From NCBI GenBank assembly GCA_009691815.1, contig SIAL01000205.1, positions 1-6,498 of the forward strand: a stretch of DNA of 6,498 bases, written 5' to 3'. Within the stretch, counting starts at the first letter, position 1, and every line of letters begins with the position of its first letter. Made by a program: the position numbers and the translations under genes. This document shows, in pieces, positions 1 to 5,597 of the stretch. The stretch is from Gemmataceae bacterium (lineage in GTDB: Bacteria > Planctomycetota > Planctomycetia > Gemmatales > Gemmataceae). The notes below the pieces were generated by a model. The model saw only the letters and a program-made list of their open reading frames with translations. It ran no database searches and had not been told where the DNA came from.

Positions 1-796
1 GGGGGGAGTCACCCAACACCGTTTTGGCGCGGGCCGATTGTAAAGCAAAACGGGCTCGAATCGATTCCTTTGAAAGGGCCTTGTCATAGATCTCCACTTC
101 ACGAATGGCGCCGATCATGGGTACCTTTTCATTTTCGTCGCTAAAGCGGCCTATGCTCCAACTGTCGGTGCGATACCAATTGATCGGGCCGCGGGCATCT
201 GTCGATTCGGCGACAAGTTCCCCATTGACGAAAAGGCGCATCTCCTTCCCATCGTAGGTGGCAACCACTAGGGACCAGATGCCTTTATCTATCGGTTTGG
301 CGGACCGAATGGTTTGCAATCGACCCTCACCAATCCCGGGGCCACCAGGGGTGAGCCCAAAGACCAGATGTGTTTCGTCGTAACCCAAATAAGTTCCGCC
401 GGCGCCATAGCGGTTGTCCTCGACGCGGCCGATAATGCCCCCTTTGCGGGCACCTGCATCCAAACGCACCCAAGCGAGGAGGGTAAGTGCTTCTTTGGGA
501 GTTGGGGTGGGTTTGTTTTTTTGTGAAAGGACAGATCCCCCGGTAAGTCCACCGCCAAAAAAAAGGGCTTCGAAGGGGGCCTTTATGGCCTGGGGTGGTG
601 CGTGTAGGGTAAGGGGCCAATTTCCCACGGTTGAGGGAATCGCATCTTTTTCTATTCGGGCAGCTTCCAAAACCCACGCAGCCATTGGTGCGGCCTGGCC
701 CTTGGAATTGTCATCCGTTTCGCCTAGGTCCCTTTGGTAGCGAATCAACAAAGGAAGGAAAGCCAATAGGGAAATCAGGAGTAGGATCTTTTTCAT
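1..796 (-). CDS. Secreted or membrane-anchored LamG-domain protein, N-terminal part (runs off left edge)
   Basis: The frame stays open from the ATG at 796-794 to the left edge, giving 265 residues and no stop, so the C-terminus is missing. It begins MKKILLLISLLAFLPLLIRY, a signal peptide or uncleaved membrane anchor: a basic start and a hydrophobic stretch at about residues 4-18, with no clear A-x-A cleavage site. A LamG/concanavalin-like jelly-roll follows at about residues 75-250. Its recognisable strands are LTLLAWVRLDAGA (about 104-116), WSLVVATYDGKEMRLFVNGE (174-193) and the closing IREVEIYDKALSKESIRARF (231-250). LamG folds usually bind carbohydrate or protein ligands outside the cytoplasm. 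In planctomycetes such N-terminal LamG domains are often joined to a second domain, for example a calcineurin-like phosphoesterase or DUF1549/DUF1553 modules; which applies here cannot be seen. The start is well supported by the signal-like N-terminus. The LamG call is fairly sure; the overall function is unknown. Confidence 0.82.
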   Translation of the reverse strand, partial: MKKILLLISLLAFLPLLIRYQRDLGETDDNSKGQAAPMAAWVLEAARIEKDAIPSTVGNWPLTLHAPPQAIKAPFEALFFGGGLTGGSVLSQKNKPTPTPKEALTLLAWVRLDAGARKGGIIGRVEDNRYGAGGTYLGYDETHLVFGLTPGGPGIGEGRLQTIRSAKPIDKGIWSLVVATYDGKEMRLFVNGELVAESTDARGPINWYRTDSWSIGRFSDENEKVPMIGAIREVEIYDKALSKESIRARFALQSARAKTVLGDSP

Positions 797-804
797 GTTA
801 AGTA

Positions 805-809
805 TCACC
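805..809 (-). promoter_or_regulatory. Weak ribosome-binding site of the LamG gene
   Basis: On the minus strand, GGTGA lies 8 bases before the ATG at 796-794. It is only a partial Shine-Dalgarno match, but its spacing is reasonable, and the start is independently supported by the signal-like N-terminus that follows. Confidence 0.35.
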
Positions 810-842
810 AAAATATTGTCCGCAACAGGCCATGGAGGCATT

Positions 843-897
843 TTCCTGAAACGGGCTTGCTTTTCCATGAAATTTTGGGGTACAGGCCCGTTTGGAA
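843..897 (+). repeat. Bulged inverted repeat (possible hairpin) in the leader of the unknown exported gene
   Basis: The left arm, TTCC then a 2-base bulge TG then AAACGGGCTTG (843-859), pairs with the right arm CAGGCCCGTTTGGAA (883-897). That gives 11 contiguous pairs inside the bulge, one of them U-G, and 4 pairs outside it. The loop is about 23 bases (860-882). The wobble pair (857 with 885) is U-G in a plus-strand transcript but A-C in a minus-strand transcript. The fold therefore suits an RNA leader of the plus-strand gene slightly better. It ends 29 bases before the chosen start at 927 and leaves the ribosome-binding site unpaired. It could be an RNA hairpin, an operator for a dimeric regulator, or chance. 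Confidence 0.4.
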
Positions 898-913
898 CCA
901 TGCAACCGATTTT

Positions 914-919
914 GGGGAG
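914..919 (+). promoter_or_regulatory. Ribosome-binding site that decides the start at 927
   Basis: GGGGAG lies 7 bases before the ATG at 927 and 4 bases before the adjacent in-frame ATG at 924. The spacing favours 927. The earlier in-frame ATGs at 795, 867 and 900 have no comparable site upstream. An N-terminal signal peptide directly follows the chosen start. Confidence 0.6.
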
Positions 920-926
920 AACGATG

Positions 927-2321
927 ATGTTAAAGGCCCGCCAAGGCAAACCGACCCCAATTACCGGTTTGGGCGGGTTTGCGTTGATGGCCGTTGTGCT
1001 TTTAGTTGGGCTGGTTGGTTCGGCACAGGATACACCGGTGCCGAACCAACCCACTCTCCTTTTGGAAGACCTTGCCGTTGATCATGTTTTTGAGGTGGAC
1101 CTGAAGCTTGATCTCAAGGGGGAGCTGCGTTTAAATACGCCTAAGGGGATGGAAAAGCTACCCACCGAGGCCAAAGGGCACCATCACTATTCCGAACGCT
1201 TGTTAACTTTGGGCGAAACGCCCCACAGCACCGGACCGTCTCGGGTGGCTCGATATTACGACAAAGCGCAGGCGACGGTGATTGCCGCCGGAGAGAAAAC
1301 CGAGAGGTCCTTACGGGATACCAGACGGATTTTCTTAATCCAAAGGGCACGGGAAGAATTATTAACCTTTAGTCCAGAAGGACCGTTGACCCGTTCGGAA
1401 CAGGAACTGACCACCGACCAATTTGACACCCTAGCGGTTTCCGGCCTGTTGCCCGGGAGCAAGCAAAAACCGGGTGACCCCTGGAAAATTCCAAACGCAA
1501 CTGTCCAGTTACTTTGTCATTTCGAAGGCCTTATCGAACATGATCTTAAGGGAACGATGGAAAAGCTCACCGCCGAAAAGGCCCATTTTCGGGTGATGGG
1601 CAAGGCCTCGGGAATTGATCAGGGTGCCCAAGTGAAAGCGGTCGTGGAGGCCACGGGGATCTTTGATTTTCCGTCAAAAACCATCACCGAGCTCATTTGG
1701 AAACAGACTGAAGAACGGGATGCCGGGCCGGTAAACCCCTCGGGAACACTTTCCAGCACACTCACCCTAAATCGGAAACGGACCAAGACTCCGGCAACTT
1801 TATCGGACAAAGTGATCGAAGAATTGCCCCCCGAAAAGGATGAAATTCCGCCCCACCTATTTGCCATTGAACACAAGGACTCCAAAGGTCGCTATGAATT
1901 GGTCCATGGCCGAAATTGGCAGATTGTGGCGGAAACCGCGGATCACATGGTGTTAAGGCTATTGGACCGAGGTGATTTCATTGCCCAGTGTGTGGTGACA
2001 CCATGGGACAAGGCCCCCAAAGGCAAGCATATGGCCCCCGAAGATTTCCGCGTGGCAATGAACAAAACTCCTGGATGGCGCCAAGAGAAAGAGCTGTTGG
2101 CCGACGAGATTCCCGGGACCGAAGGGCGGTACATTTACCGAATTGCCGCCCAAGGAAAGATGGACGAATCCGAAGTGGTTCAACATTTTTATTTGGTAGC
2201 CGCCACCACCGGCGAACAAGTTGTGGTTACCTTCACCATGACTCCCCGGTTAGTGGAAAAGCTAGGGGCTAGGGATTTGAATCTCATTGGTGGAATGTTG
2301 GTCCCGGCCATGACCCCCTAA
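927..2321 (+). CDS. Exported protein of unknown function, possibly with a DcrB/PsbP-like C-terminal domain
   Basis: This 464-residue protein is not one I recognise by name. It starts with a signal peptide: basic MLKARQGK, a hydrophobic core at about residues 14-32 (GLGGFALMAVVLLVGLVG) and likely cleavage after GSA at 33, so it probably acts outside the cytoplasmic membrane. No lipobox cysteine is present. Residues about 45-260 form a mixed-charge region that looks beta-rich, with alternating strands such as HVFEVDLKLDLKGELRLN. Residues about 310-460 have a pattern like DcrB/PsbP/Mog1-type domains: a strand with WQIVAETADHMVLRLLDRG, a basic KAPKGKHM loop, and a late HFYLVAATTGEQVVVTFTMT strand followed by a helix. 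That resemblance is inferred from pattern only. The frame is open back to an ATG at 795, but that codon overlaps the start of the divergent gene and lacks a ribosome-binding site, so 927 is preferred; 924 is the alternative. The gene ends in tandem stops, TAA then TAG. Confidence 0.85.
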   Translation: MLKARQGKPTPITGLGGFALMAVVLLVGLVGSAQDTPVPNQPTLLLEDLAVDHVFEVDLKLDLKGELRLNTPKGMEKLPTEAKGHHHYSERLLTLGETPHSTGPSRVARYYDKAQATVIAAGEKTERSLRDTRRIFLIQRAREELLTFSPEGPLTRSEQELTTDQFDTLAVSGLLPGSKQKPGDPWKIPNATVQLLCHFEGLIEHDLKGTMEKLTAEKAHFRVMGKASGIDQGAQVKAVVEATGIFDFPSKTITELIWKQTEERDAGPVNPSGTLSSTLTLNRKRTKTPATLSDKVIEELPPEKDEIPPHLFAIEHKDSKGRYELVHGRNWQIVAETADHMVLRLLDRGDFIAQCVVTPWDKAPKGKHMAPEDFRVAMNKTPGWRQEKELLADEIPGTEGRYIYRIAAQGKMDESEVVQHFYLVAATTGEQVVVTFTMTPRLVEKLGARDLNLIGGMLVPAMTP

Positions 2322-2369
2322 TAGTACCTCCCCCAAAGGTAAGCATCCAAAAGCTCAAATTCCAACCCA

Positions 2370-3497
2370 TCAAGGCCTTGCATCAAAGATGTCCGGTTGG
2401 CTACCCGTGTTGGTACAGCCCAATTTCTGACCATCGGGACTAAACCGCAATCGAATCGCGCTTTTGTTTTGACTGGAGTGCAGGACCATTAAGTCTTGCC
2501 CACTGTTCAGGTCCCAAAGACGAATCTGACCATCCACACTAGCGGTAGCCAATCGTTTGTTATCCGGTGAAAGTTCCAGGGCGACCACAATGGTTATGTG
2601 ACCCTGGAAATCAATGGGAGTTTGCCTTTTCCCGGGTTCAAAGGCGCGAACCAAGCCCCCGATGAACCCCACATACACGACGCCATTTGTGGAAATGGTC
2701 ACGGTGGTGGGCCGAGGATCTCGCAAATCAAATTCTTCCAACTCGGATCCATCGGCGGTTCGGATGATTTTGATGGTCCCCGTTTGGGTGATCAAAACCA
2801 CTTTATCGGCCATTGGTGAAAGAGAGGCGGCCTTTGATGGTTCAGAAATGGTATACTGATGCTCCAAAGTATCCGCATCTAATAGGGTATCCGTCCCATC
2901 GGTATGTTTCACCAATACCCGGTCGCCCTCGGCCCCAAGGAATCGAACTTTTTTTTGGGTTTTGCTACCATAAAGAATATTGCCATCGTGATCTATCCGT
3001 TGGATAGTGTCTCCCCTGGCAACGAAAACACGGCCTTGCCGATCGGCGGCGCAGGAGATGGCGCTTGGCCCGTTGTCAAAGGTCAGGGGAGTCGCGCGGT
3101 TGAAGGGAGATGCTCGTAATTCCGCCTTGTTAAAAAGCCCGGTAAACAAGAGTTTGTCGGGGCAAAACCAGGCCAAGTCCGTAAGTTCACCCTTATTTTT
3201 GAGTGCAATAAGATCGGCAACCGAGGGGGAATGAAACTCTTGCGCCCACCCCAAATCATCGACAACGCCTACCCTGGTTTCATGATTCCAAATGGCCATT
3301 GGGAAATTGCCCGAGCCCTTTATATTGGCGATTCGAACCAGTTTTTGGTTAAAGAAATGGATAGCGCCTTTGGAATCCACAACGCTTATTATCCCTTTGT
3401 TGAAATCCGCCAATTGTATGGGTTGCCTTCCGTCGGGAAACGGCATTAGAAGCGGCTCATTCCCGGGAATCCAGCGGATTACCTGGCCATACCCCAA
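2370..3497 (-). CDS. Kinase gene fragment 3: WD40-like beta-propeller tail
   Basis: This is the last piece of the interrupted gene, open from 3539, with a possible TTG start at 3497 that is more likely an internal leucine. The one clear WD40 repeat is near the C-terminus: a GH pair (whole-gene residues 955-956), LELSPDNKRLATASVDGQIR and the WD pair at 984-985. A second partial repeat follows, RLRFSPDGQKLGCTNTG to IFDARP. Further upstream the blades are degenerate but keep the strand-turn-strand rhythm, for example KAASLSPMADKVVLITQTG and ISTNGVVYVGFIGGLVRAFE. In a bitopic kinase this part would lie on the opposite side of the membrane from the kinase and serve in ligand or partner binding; that is inference. 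As a stand-alone product it would lack a signal peptide and is unlikely to be exported. Confidence 0.7.
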   Translation of the reverse strand: MGYGQVIRWIPGNEPLLMPFPDGRQPIQLADFNKGIISVVDSKGAIHFFNQKLVRIANIKGSGNFPMAIWNHETRVGVVDDLGWAQEFHSPSVADLIALKNKGELTDLAWFCPDKLLFTGLFNKAELRASPFNRATPLTFDNGPSAISCAADRQGRVFVARGDTIQRIDHDGNILYGSKTQKKVRFLGAEGDRVLVKHTDGTDTLLDADTLEHQYTISEPSKAASLSPMADKVVLITQTGTIKIIRTADGSELEEFDLRDPRPTTVTISTNGVVYVGFIGGLVRAFEPGKRQTPIDFQGHITIVVALELSPDNKRLATASVDGQIRLWDLNSGQDLMVLHSSQNKSAIRLRFSPDGQKLGCTNTGSQPDIFDARP

Positions 3498-3539
3498 GGC
3501 CTCGGCACCAATTCCGACAAGGGTCTTACCCTCATGATT

Positions 3540-3542
3540 TCA
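3540..3542 (-). other. In-frame TGA stop inside the propeller region
   Basis: TGA is codon 642, between LRQIS and NHEGKTLVGIG. In WD40-type blades the residue just before the S/N-x-D/E-G-K turn is usually hydrophobic or aromatic. Trp would fit, so a single G-to-A change from TGG is the simplest origin. The blade continues to QVIRWIPG. Confidence 0.85.
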
Positions 3543-5003
3543 GCTGATTTGTCGAAGCGTGGCCAAATCAAGAGCCGGGCTTACCAACATTGTGCCTCTT
3601 TCCAGGTCTAATATCCCAAATTGAAGGCTCCGCAAAATAAAGGCGATTTTTTTGCCCGAAGGATCCAATTTGGGAGTGCTAATAAACTTTGGTACCAAAC
3701 CCACTTCGCGGCTCCGCTGGTTTTTGGCCAAATCCCAACAGAACATCGGGCTTTTGTTAGACACAGGAATCACGAATGCCTCTTTGGCATCAGGACCAAG
3801 CAGAAAAAGCGAAATAGGCTGATCACCCATGGGTCCCACGGGTTGAGAAATGTTGCTTCGGGAATCCAAAAGCACGCCTTTACCCATGTTGTTGGTAAGG
3901 AGGGCAAAGTGTCCATCGGGATCAAGGTCACCCAATTGGGGGTCAGGAAGTGTGGACAGTCGGTGTGTCAGGCCGGATAAGCCATCCCGGATGTGTAGTT
4001 GATTGGACCTGTCCAACAGGAGCAGGTTTCCCTGGGGTGAAAGCTTGGCATTGCGAACACTTTGGACCCCGACAGTGAACTCCTCGGGGGTTGATTTGAG
4101 TTCACGCCTCCAATAATACCATTCAAAGCCGCGATAATCCCTCCCGGTATCGGTTGGTTTCAAAGCCACCAACATTTTCCTGGCCAGGGATTTGCTCCCT
4201 TGGTCAACTGCGTGTTGAATGTTGCGCATTTCCGAGATGTAGTATTGATTTTCTGATCGGACTGTCGCGATTTCGGCGACGGCCTTTCCGCCCACGGCCT
4301 GAATCGCGAAGGCCATGCTTATTATTGTGCCGGCAATCATGGTGACAATAGTGGCAATGATGGATAGGGAGAGCAGGTGATTTTTGCTGCTCCAGCGGAG
4401 AATTTCCGTGGCAAGCCCAAGGGGCCGTGCCTTTACATTTTGTCCGGCTAGGAATTCCAAGAGATCATGGGCAAAATCGGCGACGGATGCATAGCGATCT
4501 CGCGGGTCTTTTTGAAGACATTTAAGGCATACATTGACCAAATCCACCGGCAAGGTGGGGTCGGTGATCAGGGGGGAATTGGGTCGAACACGCTCCGCCA
4601 AAGCCATGGCTTGAAAAGCACTAGCTGCCTTAAAGGGAGCGGACCCTGTCAAGAGGTGATACAAAACCCCACCCAAGGCATGAATGTCCGCAGGGGGACC
4701 AATCTTGCCCCCTCGGACCTGTTCCGGTGAAATATACGCCGGGGTGCCCAGGATGTCGCCTTTGGTGGTTAGGCTAAGTGAGGCATCATCTAGTCGGGCT
4801 AAACCAAAATCCGCTAAACGCGGTTTGTTGTCGTGGCCAAAAAGAATGTTATCCGGCTTGATGTCCCGATAAATGATCCCTTTTTGGTGAACTAAAATTA
4901 AGCCTTCGGCGATTTGTACCAGCAGGCTAGCTGCCTCTTGGGGAGTATACTTAATGCCATTGCGGATTCGGTCGCCTAGACTGCCACCGGAACAATATTC
5001 CAA
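3540..5003 (-). CDS. Kinase gene fragment 2: kinase C-lobe, membrane helix and linker
   Basis: This is the open stretch between the two stops. The frame is open from 5015, and the first plausible start codon is a TTG at 5003 inside the LILEYC strand, which is probably a normal leucine codon rather than a start. Numbering from the whole gene, it carries the catalytic loop YRDIKPDN (199-206, proton acceptor D201), DFG (219-221), the SPE form of the APE motif (246-248), DIHALGGVLYHLLTG (260-274) and the conserved PRDRY (321-325). The usual HRD histidine is Tyr, as in some active eukaryotic kinases. A hydrophobic helix, LSLSIIATIVTMIAGTIISM (365-384) with flanks, spans the membrane. A helical stretch, YYISEMRNIQHAV, and GFEWYYWRREL follow, as is typical of planctomycete kinase-WD40 proteins. 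The rest looks like degenerate beta-propeller blades. Confidence 0.7.
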   Translation of the reverse strand: MEYCSGGSLGDRIRNGIKYTPQEAASLLVQIAEGLILVHQKGIIYRDIKPDNILFGHDNKPRLADFGLARLDDASLSLTTKGDILGTPAYISPEQVRGGKIGPPADIHALGGVLYHLLTGSAPFKAASAFQAMALAERVRPNSPLITDPTLPVDLVNVCLKCLQKDPRDRYASVADFAHDLLEFLAGQNVKARPLGLATEILRWSSKNHLLSLSIIATIVTMIAGTIISMAFAIQAVGGKAVAEIATVRSENQYYISEMRNIQHAVDQGSKSLARKMLVALKPTDTGRDYRGFEWYYWRRELKSTPEEFTVGVQSVRNAKLSPQGNLLLLDRSNQLHIRDGLSGLTHRLSTLPDPQLGDLDPDGHFALLTNNMGKGVLLDSRSNISQPVGPMGDQPISLFLLGPDAKEAFVIPVSNKSPMFCWDLAKNQRSREVGLVPKFISTPKLDPSGKKIAFILRSLQFGILDLERGTMLVSPALDLATLRQIS

Positions 5004-5015
5004 GATCAGCCACGC

Positions 5016-5018
5016 CTA
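5016..5018 (-). other. In-frame TAG stop inside the kinase domain
   Basis: TAG is codon 150, between GADET and AWLILEYC. This is the short turn between the N-lobe sheet and the hinge strand, where many residues are tolerated. A single C-to-T change from CAG (Gln) would create it, but other sense codons one step away (TGG, TAC, AAG, GAG, TCG, TTG) cannot be excluded. Confidence 0.85.
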
Positions 5019-5465
5019 AGTTTCATCGGCACCTGAGCCAAAAATCCGCAGGAGGGCAGGATGATTGACGGAAGAAAGAATGCGGGCCTCACGGAGAAGC
5101 CTAGTCCGGTTATCCTTGAGGCCAAATTGGTTTAGAAATTTGATGGCAACCTGTCGTCCAATCCCCAATTCCTCGGCAAGCCAAACCTGGCCGCTCGATC
5201 CAAGGCCAAGAAAGCGATCCAAGCGATAGCCTTCGACGGTATTGGGAGTGGAAATGGGGGGGAGGAAAGGTTTGCCATTGGCAATACTTTTGGTCTGGTT
5301 GGGGTCCCCATGGGCAAGGTTTAAGAGGGTGTTTCGAAACTGGTTAATGCCCTCCGCGCAAATGGCACAAGATCGAACATGGTTCCATTTGGGGTGGGTG
5401 GACATCTCCGATGACCAATTTATCCAATGGGAAATTTCTTCCTTATTTAGGCAGATTTCATTCAT
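5016..5465 (-). CDS. Kinase gene fragment 1: zinc-finger-like N-terminus and kinase N-lobe
   Basis: This piece has 149 residues before the TAG. Near its start, HVRSCAIC (29-36) gives the H-x3-C-x2-C spacing of anti-sigma-factor zinc fingers (ZAS), a module often found ahead of planctomycete kinases; that it binds zinc is inferred. The kinase domain begins at about VEGYRLDRFLGLGSSGQVWL, with the glycine loop GLGSSG at 87-92. The ATP-anchoring lysine is K109 in VAIKF and its helix-C partner is E126 in LLREARIL. The fragment stops after GSGADET, just before the hinge that links the two lobes. Alone it would be an N-lobe without catalytic residues and should not be active. Translation may instead begin at the TTG at 5480, which would add five residues. 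Confidence 0.7.
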   Translation of the reverse strand: MNEICLNKEEISHWINWSSEMSTHPKWNHVRSCAICAEGINQFRNTLLNLAHGDPNQTKSIANGKPFLPPISTPNTVEGYRLDRFLGLGSSGQVWLAEELGIGRQVAIKFLNQFGLKDNRTRLLREARILSSVNHPALLRIFGSGADET

Positions 5466-5506
5466 TCCATGAGAGACCAATAGAGGATGTGCGGGATAAC
5501 TCGGAA

Positions 5507-5535
5507 AGTTTATTGTAAGGAGATTCCGTGGGCAA
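5507..5535 (-). promoter_or_regulatory. Weak candidate promoter of the kinase gene
   Basis: On the minus strand, TTGCCC (5535-5530) and TAAACT (5512-5507) are separated by 17 bases. Each matches the sigma-70 consensus at 4 of 6 positions. The pair sits in the 132-base gap between the helical-repeat gene and the kinase gene, about 40 bases before the ATG at 5465. Matches this weak arise by chance, so it shows only that an independent promoter is possible. Confidence 0.22.
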
Positions 5536-5597
5536 GAATAATAGGTTGGGAATTAACCTTGGAAAAGGTGCAAGGATGAAGAAAGGTTTAAGGAAAA

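Larger units (their letters stand above)
2370..5465 (-). pseudogene. Receptor-like Ser/Thr protein kinase with WD40-like tail, interrupted by two in-frame stops
   Basis: One frame of 1,031 codons runs from ATG 5465-5463 to TGA 2372-2370. It is broken only by TAG at 5018-5016 (codon 150) and TGA at 3542-3540 (codon 642). No frameshift is needed: reading on past each stop gives protein that fits the family at once (AWLILEYCSGGSL after the first, NHEGKTLVGIG after the second). Order of parts: H-x3-C-x2-C motif (29-36), kinase domain (about 80-334), membrane helix (about 363-390), a helical linker ending GFEWYYWRREL (446-456), then WD40-like repeats to the end. This is a familiar planctomycete sensor kinase layout. 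All key catalytic residues are kept, which suggests recent damage, a sequence error or read-through rather than old decay. An in-frame TTG at 5480 is an alternative start; neither start has a good ribosome-binding site. The 3' end faces the exported-protein gene across 48 bases. Confidence 0.75.

Noticed and set aside
516..564. Homopolymer runs in the LamG gene, with an in-phase A AAA AAC heptamer and a T8 run, that could allow frameshifting.
   Set aside because: The LamG frame is continuous through both runs and fits the domain. No stimulatory hairpin or meaningful alternative frame was seen, so chance is the best explanation.
289..740. Several overlapping frames on both strands across the LamG gene.
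   Set aside because: They are shadows of the LamG frame, which alone shows a signal-like N-terminus and jelly-roll strands.
2325..2341. TACCT/AGGTA inverted repeat in the convergent gap, as a possible two-way terminator.
   Set aside because: The stem has only 5 pairs and no T-run follows on either strand, so it is too weak to call.
2370..5465. Three separate genes (small kinase-like protein, kinase, WD40 protein) in an operon.
   Set aside because: All three lie in the same frame, separated only by single stop codons. The second and third lack proper starts and ribosome-binding sites, and the kinase domain is cut in the middle.
5543..5559. AGGTT/AACCT inverted repeat downstream of the helical-repeat gene, as a terminator.
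   Set aside because: It has 5 pairs with a 7-base loop and only a mixed A/T stretch afterwards; not convincing.
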